Source: Formicarius rufipectus
Taxonomy: Eukaryota; Chordata; Aves; Passeriformes; Formicariidae
DNA: 64,000 bases
Assembly: GCA_013399695.1 (NCBI GenBank)
Contig: VXAU01001764.1
Location: forward strand, 70,327 to 134,326
Direction of reading: 5' to 3'
In this document: piece by piece, positions 45,030-58,073 of the stretch
How positions within the stretch are numbered: the first letter of the stretch is position 1
Layout: each line of letters begins with the position of its first letter
The notes under the pieces: model-generated
The model's database searches: none
What the model was told of the DNA's origin: nothing
Seen by the model: the letters and a program-made list of their open reading frames with translations, nothing else
Translations under genes and position numbers: made by a program

Positions 45030-46091
45030 CTACTGAACCCAGCCCCCATCACACACCCAACTGACCATCACCTCCTGAGAGCTCTTACCTTCCCACAGGA
45101 ATCAGGCACCTCCAGCTCTTCTCCTCGCTTCCTCCTGAGCAGAACACGTGCAGAAAAGCCCAGAAGCCCTTTGCCAGGCCACCAGGAGGTGTGGTCCTCA
45201 AAGGCCTGTGTCCTGGGGAGGCTTGGGGCTGGAGCCTGGGTGATGAGAGCCCCTGAGGACAGGGGCAGTTGTGGCTGTGGGGTGGGGGACAGAGCTGGGA
45301 TTGTCTGTCCTGTGGAAGTTCATTTCACAGCGAGGTCACCAGGAGTCCTGATCTTCTCCACTTGTTGCTCACCCTGCTGTGACCACCTGTAAGTTTTCTC
45401 TGAGAATACACACAGTGAATTAAAGGTGTTTGAGCCCACCAAATAATTCTGGGTACGTCCTGGCCCAAGTTCAGCACTGAGGAGCAAGAGCTGCTCTTTG
45501 AAGGCTGGAATGTTGAAAGCCAGTGTGGCCAGGTGGCTGCAGGTGTGTGAGTGAGGCTGCCCCAGCTGCAGCAGCACAGGAGCACATGTGGGCAGAGAGG
45601 CAGGAGAGGGCAAGGAGGTGGCGGAGGGCACAGGAAGATGAGGGGATGCAAGGGAGCGGTGAGAACTGGAAGACAGGAGCTGACGACCCTGCTGCACTGC
45701 CCTAACAGAGCCAGAGACAAGGGGAACACCTGGCTGAGAGTTTCAGTGTGTCTATCAAGCCTGGACAGAGAGGGAAATGTCTTCCTGGGTGCTCCAAGAA
45801 GAGTTCTGGGGGTTCGTGGTCTGCAGCACTGGGTATGACATGAGGGCTGAGATGTTAGAAGAGCACCTGAGGAGGACATAGGAACTTCCACACAGTCAGT
45901 GTGTCACCCCGTGGAGGACAAGGGAGGTCAGCACTGCCATGGTCATGGATGGGAATGTTACAGCCCTCCTGGGTCTCTGGTAGGATTCAAAAGGTTGCTG
46001 GGCAAAGATGGGAGACAGGTATACTGAGATATCCAGCTTGCTGTGCCATGTGGTGCGGGGGGCTGTTTGCTGGATTTCCCTGCCTGCCTGT

Positions 46092-46510
46092 GAATCACAG
46101 AACCACAGAATGGTTTGGGTTGGAGACAGACCACCTAATTCCACCCCCTGTCGTAGGCAAGCACACCTTCCACTATCCCAGGTTGCTCCAAGCCCCATTC
46201 AACATGGCCTTGGACACTCACAGGGATGGGGCAGCCACAGCTTCTCTGGGCACCCTGTGCCAGGGCGTGCCCACCCTCACAGGGCAGAATTTCTTCCCAG
46301 TAACACACCTCACCCAGCTCTGTGCCCGTGAGAAGCCATCCCCCCTTGTCCTGTCACTCCAGGCCCTTGTCCAAAGTCCCTCTCCAGCTCTCTTGCAGCC
46401 TGTTGAGGCACTGGAAGGGGCTTCAAGGTCTCCCCAGAGCCTTCTCCAGGCTGAACAATCCCAAATTCTCTCAGCCTCTCCTCACAGGACACCCTCCAGC
46501 TCAGCCTCTT
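46092..46510 (-). mobile_element. CR1 LINE fragment (antisense)
   Basis: Antisense CR1 of about 420 bp, from aatcacagaaccacagaatg through the cttctctgggcaccctgtg segment and on into the ctctcagcctctcctcacag region. One of the longer copies in the window. Confidence 0.87.
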
Positions 46511-48214
46511 TCAAAGCACAGTCCCAGACACCACGGCCGTGCATCAGGGCACGGTGGCACCTGCCAGCCCGAGCGCTGTGCCCTGGCACCAGCCAGCAAC
46601 ATCAGAGGTTTTGCAGCTGCCTGGTGTGCCAGTTGAGCAGGACAGGGGTGGCTGTGCCCTGAGATCCGTGGGCACACCCGCTGAGCACGAGACACGTCCT
46701 TGCGTCAGCCCAGCTCTCTGCCAGAGCCCCGGGGCAAAGGGCTGCGTGGGGTTCAGGTGGCACAGCTCCCTCCATCTCCAAAGCACAGGCTGAGCCAGGC
46801 AGGTGAAGAGCTTGACTGATGCCATCCTGGTCATCCCAACCCTTGGAGGATGTTCCTTCACGTTGATCTAATTGGGGGCAAATCCCCCTACCTGAGCTTT
46901 CCCCATCCAGGGCACCAACCCTTGGGGTGACAGGGTCTTTGCTGCCACAACACAAGGTGACCCTGGACAGCTCCGGTGGCCACTGTGGTTGTGGCAGCTC
47001 CTGCGTGATCCTCAGACTCCCTGGAGAACTGGCACTCCTCCAGCCTTTGCCTTCAGGACTGCAGGAGAACAAGTCCAGGCCTGAGCCTGCTCTTGGGCAA
47101 AGGGTGGGTCCGGTGAGAGGATCTCATCGCTCCAGGCCTTTCTAAACTGAGCGGAGTTAAAGGACAGGCTTTGTGGGAGCCCCAAGCACCACTGCCATTA
47201 CATAAGGCATGTTTGGGGTGGGGCAGGTGGGCAGCAGGGCAGGCTGAGAAGAAGCCCAGCTCTTGAGCCATAGAGAGGTGCAAAAACAGAGACTTTGGGA
47301 CCAGGTCCTGAGGGCTGGGACAGTTATACTGTCCCCAAGGTATCTGCACTGTCCCAGCACTGTAGCCCACCAGGAGCTCAGGCAGCACCTGACACAGAGG
47401 GCACAGTGTGGCTGGTGCCATCAGGAGGTCTGCACAGGCTCCCAGCTCTGGAGATGCCAGAGCTGCTGCCTGGCACAGTTTTCTTCCTTGCATATTCTCA
47501 GTGTACTCAGCTGACCTGTTTCTGTCCAGCACTGGGCTCCAGCTGGTGGCTTTTGAGGAGCTGGTCTTGTCAGGAGCCAGGGCAGAGCAGGCAGAAGGTC
47601 TTCCAGGATGGACAGAAAAGTGTCTGGCCCCAGGTCAGCTTCTGGCAGTGGCCAGGATGTTCTGGGGAGGGGGTAGATGGGCACTGAATCCCTCAGGCTG
47701 TGCAGGAGAAGCCCTTTACCTCCTCCACCCCAAGAGAATAGTGGGATCCACGTGCAAGAAACCCTTCTCGAGCAATGGGACTAAGGGAGGGTGTCCTGGG
47801 ATGAGCCTCAGGGCTTCTTTGAACACAGCAGGAGAGGAGACGAGGCACATGGAAGGGTTGAGTGTCTGTCCCCTCTCCTTGGACACAACTGGAGGAAACT
47901 CTGAGGCTTCCTGGGGACTGGGGGGCAAGTCTCACAAGTCACCCTGGTTGCGGGCAGCTCCTCAGCCTTTGTGCAGAGACCCGTCCCTCCTGCATCCTCC
48001 CTTCCCAGCAGTGACGGTGGCAGGCGGTGGCAGGTGGCCAGCCCGACCTGTCTGACAGGTAGAGCGAGGGTGGGGGCAGCGGCTGGCACTCCTGCCTGTC
48101 CCGGCGTGCCAGGGTCCTGCCAGGGAGGAGGAGAGGGAGTGGTGCCCCCAGCCAGCAGTGCCCCAGCACAGAGGAACCGAGGGGTGAGGCACTGCTGGGA
48201 GGGGGGTACATCCC

Positions 48215-48577
48215 GAGATTGGGAGCTGGAGTGGCTCAGCCTGGGAAAGAGGAGGCTTTGGGAGACCTTAAAGCCCCTTCCAGTGCCTAAAGTGGGCTTA
48301 TAAAATAGAAGGAGGGCAACTCTTTGAACGGGAAGGTAGAACAATTTTAAACTGAAAGAGGAGAGATTTAGGTGAGATGTTATGAAGGAATTCTTCTCTG
48401 GGAGGGTGGGAAGAGAAGCTGTGGCTGCCCCATCCCTGGAAGTGTCCAAGACCTGATTAGATGGGGTTTGGGGCAACCTGGGAGAGTGGAAGGTGTCCCT
48501 GCCATGGCAGGAGGTGGGACTGGATGAGCTTTGAGGTCCCTTCCAACCCAAACCATCCTGTGACTCTGTGACTCTGT
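48215..48577 (+). mobile_element. CR1 LINE fragment
   Basis: Sense CR1 from gagtggctcagcctgggaaa to the tail aaaccatcctgtgactctg, where the terminal short repeat (tgactctg) is present twice. Confidence 0.86.
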
Positions 48578-51500
48578 GCACACACACAGAGGGTCCCAGA
48601 GGGTCCCACACTTGCAGACACCCAGTTATGGTCACATACAGAGGGTGTGACACTGGAAACAGCCCCAAAGGCAGGCACACAACAGTGGCAGTCACAGCAG
48701 GAGGGTTACAGGCACACTCAGTCACACCCAGCTCTGCACACACACAGGTGTGAGCTGTGGGTGTGCACAGACACACACAGGGGCACACTGCATTCCTCAG
48801 GGGTGTGGGCATTTACAACACAGGGTTGTCCACATGCAGCTGCTCACACAAGTCCCCACACAACTCCTCACTCCCCCAGCATGTTGGTGGCACAAGTCTC
48901 CCTCAAGTCCCACCTCCACCACCTACAGAAGATGCCCAGCTGCCTCCTGGCCCCAGAAATGCTGTGGGCAGCCATCCACACCCCAGCTTGTCTCCTTGCT
49001 CCCAGCTCCCTGGGTTCAGAAGGGCTTTGGGATGGGCAGAAATCCCCGTGGGGTGCTGATGGTACCGAGGAATCACAGTGGTGTGTCATGCCCTGTTCCA
49101 GCCCAGCTCGAGGCAGCAGGGAAGGGCACCTGGTGATACAGGGGGAGTGCTCCCTGTTTTGGGGCAGCAGAACCTCCAGCAGAGAGAAGCTGATTCCCAG
49201 CCTTCTGGGGTGAAGGTCCAAGCAGACCATGGGTGGACTCTTGCCCATCCCTGGTGTTTTATCAGAGATGGCAAAGCCAGGCTTTATACCTGCTGGAGTG
49301 CCAGCCAGCACCCTGCCTGCCCTGGCACCAATCCACCCGGTGTGTCCCGTGAGGGGCCCTGCAGGGCACGGCTGGGCAGTGCCCAAGGGATGTGTGACCT
49401 CACGCTGTTTATTTTCCTGGGTTCAATCCCCATGGATTGGTGACTGGAGCTCAGAATCACAGGGACAGGCTTGCCTGGGGTCAGAGACCTCCAGCACTCA
49501 CAGCACTTGGGCATTAAGTGAGTGTCACAAACAGCCTCCTGCATCTGGCCAGGCCACTCCTGTCCCCAGTGACGTGCCACGGTGTCTCACCCAGCCACCT
49601 CCAAACGAGCCAAACATCTTGAGGTCTCACAAAGGGGCTGCAGACAATCTCAACCTCCTCACAAACCGAGCTGAGCTCCGGGCTGTGCCTCTCTCCTCCA
49701 GGCAGTAGGAGGGTCCACGTCCTCCTGCAGCTCCTGTCTGTGAGACTTAACCCAAAGATCCCATGGGGACCTGCTTGACATGCTGGCACTGCACCTCCCC
49801 TGCTCCTGGGGTGCTGCCAAAGCTGTTCCAGGGTCCCAGGTGCCTGCCAGGCTGGGGTGAGAGTGCCAGGCAGCTGCTCAGATGCAGAGGTAGGTGGGCA
49901 CCTCTCGGCCCCAGCAAGCCAACCACTCACAGACCAGCCCCATGCAAAGGTCACCAAAAGTCCCTGGGGCTGTAGGGCACGGAGGACACACAAGTCCCTC
50001 AACATAGGGGTAGGGAGATGGAGCTTACTGAGATGAAAGCTGCAACCAGGTCTCCATGAGAACTCTGGCCAGGGTTCAAAGCAAACTCCTGCATCTGGGA
50101 GGTGGGGAGGGCTGAGGGTGCAGCACAGCAAGAGGTCACTTGGCACTGTGCAGAACTGCTGGTGCACGGGGTTGGGGAGAGAACTCTTCCTCCCCTTGGA
50201 TCCCAGCAGCACCTTGGGAATCTCAGTGCAGAGCCTACCACAGCCTCTAGCTTGGTTGTCCCCCATCCCCTAACAGTGAGCAAACCCCATTTATCCTTAG
50301 GAAACAGGCACTTAACATGGGTTTTGCTACAGGGAAAGCTCGATGGGGAAGAGGCCAGAGGCAGCATCTTCAATGACCCTGTGACTGTCCCACTCGGTCC
50401 CCAGAGTGGAGATGATCTCATTCCACTGTGGTTACCCTCAGAAATGCATGCCAGGTGCTTTGTCATGAGGCAAGAGGAGGAGGGGGAACAGGTTATTCAA
50501 GGTCTGCAGGGCCCAGGCACGCACAGGTGAGTGCAGGGGCTGGGGGTGGGAGAGCAGGGTGGGCAGGCAGAGCACAGCCCCCTCCTCTTCCCACAGGAGT
50601 TCCAGGAAGGGGGGGTCGGGAACCAGTGCCAGGCAGTGCCAGTGCAGCCACAGGGCACGAGCAGGGGGAGCAGCAGACTTTGCCCCCGCCTACAAGGTGT
50701 GGCAGAGAGGCTGAACAGTCTGCAGGGCATAATTATCATCAAAGCCGGAACAGGCGGGTCGGGGTCAGGACGGGTCATATTTGGGTCAGGTCAGGAGAGC
50801 TGACCTGGATGGGATCAGCAGAAATCCCCTGGGATGGGGTTTGCAGCACGACAACCTCCTGCCGTGGGAGGACTATGTGTCCCCCCGCTGTCACCTTCCC
50901 AGTCTGAGAACCAGCAGGTTCACTGCACCCAGGTGGACCAGAAAAATTCCAGAGCCCCAGAGCCCCCTCCTGCCTCTCCAGTCTCACCTTTGCCACCTGA
51001 TTTCCAAACTGGGCAAACTCTTTTTTGTGGGGGCCAAAACCCCGCAGGGCACAGGGACCAGGCACAGCACCCCTTCTGCTCTGCCATCCCAAGGCATTGG
51101 ACTCCTTGGGCACCTTGGAGATCTGGTGATGCTTCACAGGAAATTATTCCTCCTGCTCCTCTCCACAGCTGTTTTTCCTGCTGGCAGATGCCACAGCCCC
51201 TGGGGACCCCTGTGCTCATCCCACGTGCCTCAAGCATCTTTGTCTGCTCCTTGATCCGGATACCTGCCTGGGAAACAGCTGCAGCTCCTCCCTGTCCTGA
51301 TGATGGTTGGAAATTTTCTCTTTTCATGCTGAAGTGTGGTCAGGGACATTGTTATTCAGTCACTTCTCCTTCTGCCACTTTTGCCCATTGTCAGAAGAGC
51401 TGTCTCCCACTCCCTGAGCCTGTGGGAGGCTGTCAGGAAGTGCTGCACCCAGACCTGGGAATGGGGGGCAAGAGCAGAGCTGAGGGCACCTGCCCTGGAT

Positions 51501-51912
51501 GGGGGATGCCGTGGGAAGGGAGGACCCCATACCCAGAGCTGCCAGGCACCAGCCCAGTGCAGGGGGCACGGCAGCAGCGTGAAGAAGAGAGGGTTTGGCA
51601 GAGCTGCAAACCTGGCACCCTCCCAGGGCACAGCCAGGCACAGCTGAGCTGCACTCTGCCTGCTGGAGCCAGGGCAGAGCGGGTCCCTGACCCGGTGGGT
51701 GGAGGGACCTGCTTACAGACCCCCTCCCCATCCCTCCTGCCGCTGGTTCGGGTGTAACCCGAGCGCTGCCTGTGCTGTGGGAGGTGCGGGGACGAGTGGG
51801 CAGGACCCCCCAGCACAGAGCTGAGCAAGGATGCCGTGTCAGCCGGGCACCACCCATACATTCATTCTGCAAACTGCGGGGTCATGAGCTGCACAAAGAG
51901 CCGGTGTGGGCT

Positions 51913-51978
51913 GTGCCAGCCCCCGTGCTGAACCGTGCCAGCCCCCGTGCTGAACCGTGCCAGCCCCCGTGCTGAACC
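51913..51978. repeat. 22-bp perfect triplication
   Basis: Three exact tandem copies of gtgccagcccccgtgctgaa plus cc, indicating a recent expansion. Confidence 0.95.
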
Positions 51979-54900
51979 CTGCCCACCCTTTAAGCCAGCC
52001 TGGGAGAGCAGAGCCCCAGTGGGGCACGGGGGTGGAGATTGCCTCTCCTTGCCTTGGGAGACTAAATAAGTCCCAGCATCAGTTCGTGCAGAAACAGGAT
52101 GTTTGGGGCCTGAGGATTCCCCCAGCCAAGTGCCTGGTGGGTCTGGAACAGCTGGGGCTGCATTCCTGCACGCCTGCCCCTGCTCTGGGCACGTGGATCC
52201 AAAGTTCACCACCGGCTGGCCAGACTCCCAGTGGAGATGTGGGAAGGCAGGGAGGTTCCCAGCACCCACCCAAGGTCTCCAGGGCAGCTGGGGATCTTGC
52301 AGTCCTGCTGGGTCTCCCTGGGCTGCTGATGGGGGTGAGGCTTTTAGGATAGTTCAGCTGCAATGACCCCAGCACCACTTACCTGTTCCCAGGTGTGGCA
52401 CCCAAAGCCAGGGCTGGATGTCCTGGTGGAGGTGCCTCTGCACTGCCCAGCCCTGCTCCTCCTGCATCTCAGGGGGGTCTTTCAGCTGCAGAGGGCATTT
52501 AAGGTGCAGGGGACAGGACCCTTTGGGGCTGCAGGCTCTGGGGAGCTCTGTCCCTTTTCAGACATGTGCTGGTCCTGAAACTAACTTGGCTTCAAATTTG
52601 TTGCTCAGAGAAATAAAAAGCAGCACTGAGAGTGCCAGTAGAGACCCCAAATCAAGGCCCATTTTGAAGTCCCACTCTCGAAGGTGCTCACCTGCCCCCT
52701 GCCCTCTGCTTTGGCTCAGAGCTGTGCATCCCCTGGGCAGCACATCAGGGGCTTGGCAAGCGTGGCAGAGCCCTCACTCCTTCTAATGCAGGAATGGGCG
52801 ATATATCCACCCGGACGAAGGCAGCACCTCACCCCCATTTCCCGGAGAAAGGAAGAGATGACAGGGAGGGGAAGGGCTGCAGGACCCTCTGAATGCCACC
52901 CCTGTCTGCCTGGGGACAGGGCAGTTCCTCGGGCACCCTCGGGCAGGAGCCCTTCAGCCCTGGACTGCCTGGTGGCCGTGGAGCCTGCAGGCTTGTCCCC
53001 AATCCCGCAACTTGCTGTCGGGCTGGGCCACCCCCTCTCCCCGTGTCATTGGGCTTCCCGAGGAGAGGGCTCGACTCATCCGCTGGTGACCTGGCCGTGG
53101 AAATTCCCCACTTCCCTGCCACCCACAGGACCTGCTCCGCCTCGGTGCCCAGGCAGCCCGAGGGTTCTCCCGAGGGCGCTCCGGGCTCTCTCGTGCCTGG
53201 AGAACAGCCCGTGTCCTGACTTTGCAAAACTCCGGGATGAGCAAGCCCTGACAGCGCTGGAGGAGGAGCTGGATGCAAACACTGGCCCTTTTGTGACGGC
53301 CGGGAGCAGGCGGGTGCCAGGCTCCTGGGGTTTATTTATTTATGGAGGTGAGCGCTAACAGCTTGTTTGAAAGGAAAACAAGCGGCTCGGGGCCCCGCGG
53401 GCAGTGGTGCCTCCCCGCAGCCCAGACCAGGCACCGAGGGCTGGGCATGTGTCCTGGAGCATGGGAAGGGCTCGGAGCACTCAGGTCTCACTCCTTCCCA
53501 GCCCAGAGCCCACCCCAGCCCTGCTGCAGGTGGGTTGGGAAAGGGGAGGCTGCAGCAGGAAGAAGGGAAGGACAGTAAAAGCCCCAGGTGAGGATCCCTG
53601 CAGCGCTGTGCCATGGCCAGGACCTGAGGCAGACACCAAATCCAGCCCTGAAGGGCTTGGCTGGATCTGCTCCAGCCCTGACATCCCACACCTGGACCAG
53701 CCCATGGAGAGCTGCAGGCAGCTCCTTTGGCTCACAGTCATAGTGAAGATGCCTTTGGACTGCCGTGGAGTGGTTGGCACGACACCTGATGTCGTGTGTC
53801 CCGTGGGACTGCGAGCAGTGGGCAGGGAAGGTCAGGAGCCGAAGTAAGCGAGGTCACAGTCAGAAAAAGGAATGGTCTGGATCAGCTTTGGGCTGTCTTG
53901 TGGGCCCAGGAGCTTCGTGTCTACCCAAACTACAGGTTTTGGCTGCCACGAGGTTCACTCCCACAGCCTGGCAGCAGCAGAGCTCTCCATGGCATGAGCT
54001 CGGCTGCCCAAACCCACTCCAAGGTGCAGCTCTCTCACCTGTGAAGTTTGTCTGCAGGCAGGAGTTGTCTGTGTGTTTTGGGGGGCAGGCCAGGAGAGGC
54101 TGGTAGGTGTGCTGGAGGGAACTGTATCCCTGTGTGTAACCTAGGGTGGTGGAGAGAAGCTGCTGAGATGTCCTTTTTTATCCTCCATCAGTGAGGGTCA
54201 TCCCATTAACCACGGTTTCACCTTGCCTGGTCTGCCTGGGCATCTTCTTGCCCAGCAGCAGGGATGGCACAGTGGTCCCTGCATCCCTCCCATCAAGGAA
54301 CATCACTAGATCCTTGGGGCAGTGGAGGTTCACACAGCCACAGGGATGACTGTCCAGGACATGCAGTGATTTTGGGTCAGGACCAGAGACCAGAGCCACA
54401 AGGAGCCTGAGATGTTTCATCAGCAACCTGCAGAGAGGAATTTGTGCTTCTGGGGACATCCAACTCTCCAGCCCTTGGTGCCCTGTGGGATGATGAGCAG
54501 TAGGATGTGATGGTGTGATGGCTTTGGTCCTGCTGCAGCTTGGCTGGTGGTCTCCTAACAGAACACCATCCTTGCGTCTGGCACAGCTGGGGCAGATTCA
54601 ACAGGAGCAGGTGGGGTTGAAGCTCATCACCAGGAGAAGCTGGTGGCCAGCAGTGCTTTAGGATGGGGTGCAGCCAAGCTGGGGTGGGGGGAGCTTTAGG
54701 AGCACCCCAATCTACTGTAGCTGCTTCTCTGAGCACCGCTGATGCTGATGATGGAGTGGCAAGGCCAGCCTGGACCATCTCTGGGCTTCTCCCCAAAACA
54801 CAGCCAGAGAAGGGTGTGGGTTCAGGTGTCATGGGTAGGTGGCTACAGACTCAGCGTGCCCCCCGTGCCCCCAGCACCCACCCAGTCAGGGCAAGTTGCC

Positions 54901-55361
54901 TTCCCCAGGTAGAAATTCTGGTGTCATCCCCACGTCCATCAGGTTGGGGTGACAGAATCCACGGTCTCACACAGTCCTGTTCCCCCTCTGAAGGAAGGGT
55001 TGAGGAATCCTCTCGTGTCCTGCAACAACCCTTCTTCTCTGACAGTCGAGGCTCTCCAGTATCCCCACCCTGCAGCCTCCCAGCTCAAACTGGATCTGTG
55101 TTTTTATTGCAAAGCCCGTGCTGGGGGGAGCAGGGGAGGCCAACCCTGGCCCTCCCTGCCAGCTGCTGGCTCTCCCCATGTGCTGTTTGCTCAGCTCTGG
55201 GTGCCATGTGAAGGCAAACAGGGCTGTGCTGGGAGGAGCAGCAGCCAGGCAAACACAGGCAGTCCCAGTCCCACAGCCCCTGGGCACGGTGAGTGGTGTT
55301 TGAGGGCTTCCCAGTCCCACAGCCAAGGCTGGTGGCACCCCAGGGCCCTGCAGAACCTCAG
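51979..55361. other. Intergenic, no gene seen
   Basis: GC-rich unique sequence. The + frame 52684-53358 has codon-like composition but no recognisable domain or splice partners. A tttatttattta motif at about 53330 and an aataaaaag at 52612 are isolated. Confidence 0.45.
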
Positions 55362-55523
55362 CTCTGCCTGTGGGGTAGGACACCCTAACTCTGCCTGTAG
55401 GCTTGGATACCCTACCTCTGCCCTTGGTGTAGGACACCCAACCTCTGCCTGTGGGGTAGGACACCTGACCTCTGCCCGTGATGTAGGATGCCCTAACTCT
55501 GCCCTTGGTGTAGGATGCCTTGC
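55362..55523. repeat. 27-bp minisatellite, six copies
   Basis: Units such as ctctgcctgtggggtaggac plus accctaa, diverged up to several bases. The 27-bp length gives a 9-residue repeat on the minus strand, without further coding evidence. Confidence 0.9.
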
Positions 55524-57510
55524 CCAGGGGCTTTGGCTGCCACCACAGCCCCAGCAGTGTCCCTCTTCTCATCCCCAAACCACCTTCTCAGAGTGCTTAT
55601 TTAAACCGTGCCACGTCAGCCAGGCAGACCCAGCCCCCCAGGACAGAGAGGCTGGTGGCTCCTGAGGGCACAGGGACAGTCCCCAGTGGGAGGGTGGTTG
55701 CTGCCATTACACTAGATTTGTGTGCTGTCCTGAGGAGCAGAACCTGGCCTGGTCAGTGACCCTGTGCCCCCCTGGCAGTGTCCCCCCACCCTGCACACAG
55801 CAGTTGCCCCTCCTCTCCAAGCCCCAGGCGTATCTCCTGCTGGTGTCACCTCTGCTGCCCCGTCCCACTCCATTCTCAGTGTCCTTTGGCTGCTCCCCTG
55901 GAGGGGAGGGAAGGGAGGAGGCAAAGCATCTTCCCAGGAGAATAAGCCAAGTTCAAGCCAGCAGCACCTGGGGCAGACAAGTTGCCCATCTGTCCCAAAA
56001 AGAGGGACCATACACATCCAGCTCCTCAGGAACCTGCAGCCCGTGGTCAGAACTGACCCCAGGACCTGACTGACCCTTGGCCATAGCAGCCTTTAAGCAA
56101 CTTAAATCACCTCCTCCTCCTCCTCCTCTTCTAATTAGCACAATTATTTTCGGGGGAGCTGTGCTAATTTTGTCCTGTGATGTCTCAAGTCAGGGCCAGC
56201 CCTGGTTCTCCTCCTCACCCCTGCTGAGGACAGACCCCCGTCATCACACACAGGCTTTGCTCCCTGCTGAGCCCACACTGCACAGGACCTGCCGCTGCAC
56301 TTTGGGGGCCACTTTTGCACCTCTTGAACGGCCACCCAAAGCAGCTTCTCACCCTCCTCTGACCCAATCCACCCTCCAGGTGCCAGTGGAGGAGCCGTGG
56401 CATCCCAGCTGTGCCAGGAGCTGCCCTCACCCAGGCCAGAGGGATGTAGCCTGGGTTGCACAAGAGCAACAGGCATTTCCAGGACCACCTCTGCCAATTC
56501 AAAGCAGAAAGAGAAATTCAGTGTTCACACAGCTGCAAGCTCAGGGTGTGTCTGCAGATATATTATCTGTCCCACGGCGGGGTCTGAAGTCCAGGAGATA
56601 AGAGGCTGGAGAAAGCACTCTGTGGAGCTGCTGGAGCAGAGGGAGCAGAGCAGCTTCCCAGTGCAAAACACTCAGCCCATGAGGCTGTACTGGGAGAGGT
56701 CAGGCCCCCAGTGGCACTGGTCCATGGCAGCACTGGCTGCCTGCACTCTGCCCAGCTGTGCAGAGTGGCAGAGGGGCATCACTGGGATGTGCTGGAGCAG
56801 CAAGGGCTCCCTGGACTGGGTGGTGGGAGGTGGGAGAGGGCAGGAGGCATGGCTGGGGAGCAAATGCTGCTCTGTCAGACATCCCTGCACTGCCCTTCCT
56901 CACACAACAGCCCTTTGTCCCTGCCCATTGCAGCAGGGACCATGTCCCTGTCCCTGCTGCTGCTCTGTGAGAGAGGGATGAGCCCCATGGCTCTGGTGAC
57001 TGTCACAGGCAAAATGAGAATAATTGGAAGGAGGTGGCTTTATTACAGGTGTCTGTGAGGGCCTGGCAGAGTCTGACCTGGGAGGCCCTTTGATCTCAGC
57101 CTTTGAAACCCTATAGCTTTGCTGACAGAGCTGCTCTGTGTTTCCAGGTCACCAGGATGATCATTTCCATCTGGGAACAATGAGGTCTTTATGCTGCCCT
57201 GTGTGCTGGACTATCCCTGTGAGGTGGTGTGCAGGAGGATGTGCCACTGCAGAGTCCTGTCAGCCTCGACTCCTTCTCTGGGTGGACGAGGGACACAACA
57301 GGAGAACCCACCCTGCCCAACATCCTCATTCTCCACGAGAAATGGGAGGCTTCCGGTGCCCAGAGGCCAAATTCCCCCAGTGCACAGCCCTTTGGTCCCC
57401 AGGATGTCCCCAAAACCTCCCTGCTCCCCTGGGGAAAAGCCTTGCACATCTCCAGCCCCAGCAGCAAACCCCAAGTCCAGCCTGTGGAATGGGTCACACC
57501 GGAACACCTG
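55524..57510. other. Intergenic, no gene seen
   Basis: Unique sequence with one AT-rich, homeodomain-type island at 56085-56175. No exon recognised. Confidence 0.5.
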
Positions 57511-58073
57511 GAGCCTGGACATGGGGGGTTCTGAGCCTGCACATGGGGGGTGCCTGAGCCTGCACATGGGGGGTGCCTGAGCCTGCACATGGGGGGGTTC
57601 TGTGCCTGCACATGGGGGGTTCTGATTCTGCACATGGGNNNNNNNNNNNNNNNNNNNNNNNNNNNNNNNNNNNNNNNNNNNNNNNNNNNNNNNNNNNNNN
57701 NNNNNNNNNNNNNNNNNNNNNNNNNNNNNNNNNNNNNNNNNNNNNNNNNNNNNNNNNNNNNNNNNNNNNNNNNNNNNNNNNNNNNNNNNNNNNNNNNNNN
57801 NNNNNNNNNNNNNNNNNNNNNNNNNNNNNNNNNNNNNNNNNNNNNNNNNNNNNNNNNNNNCCTGCACATGGGGGGTTCTGAGCCTGCACATTGGGGGGGT
57901 TCTGAGCCTGGACATGGGGGGGTTTCTGTGCCTGCACATGGGGGGGTTCTGTGCCTGCACATGGGGGGTTCTGAGCCTGCACATTGGGGGGGTTCTGATT
58001 CTGCACATGGGGGGGTTCTGAGCCTGCACACGGGGGGGTTCTGTGCCTGCACATCGGGGGGTTCTGTGCCTGC
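57511..58073. repeat. G-rich minisatellite spanning an assembly gap
   Basis: About 22-24-bp units (tctgagcctgcacatggggg plus g/gt) with runs of five to seven G, broken by a 222-base N run. Copy number is unknown because of the gap. G-runs on one strand suggest G-quadruplex potential. Confidence 0.92.
57639..57860. other. Assembly gap (222 N)
   Basis: N run inside the G-rich minisatellite. Both edges are repeat units. Confidence 0.99.

Larger units (their letters stand above)
45030..51912. other. Intergenic, no gene seen
   Basis: Contains CR1 copies at 46092 and 48215 and a CA-rich stretch (about 48575-48880). The longest frames (for example minus strand 47808-48812) run through CR1 or repeats. 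No exon with recognisable protein family wording found. Confidence 0.5.

Noticed and set aside
44585..45052. Minus-strand ORF with HLWHLPA-type repeats
   Set aside because: A translation of the 21-bp minisatellite. Repeat proteins with this wording are not known to me and no promoter or splice context exists.
45320..45891. Minus-strand ORF pair of 125 and 188 codons
   Set aside because: Overlapping frames with Ser/Pro/Leu-rich chance composition; no splice or domain evidence.
47808..48812. 334-codon minus-strand ORF
   Set aside because: Runs through a CR1 fragment and a CA-rich region; not a cellular gene.
52612..52617. AATAAA-like word (gagaaataaaaagcagc) as a possible transcript end
   Set aside because: No gene is recognisable upstream on that strand.
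52684..53358. 224-codon + strand ORF with a GC-rich, codon-like composition
   Set aside because: No recognisable domain, no plausible splice partners; in GC-rich avian DNA such frames arise by chance.
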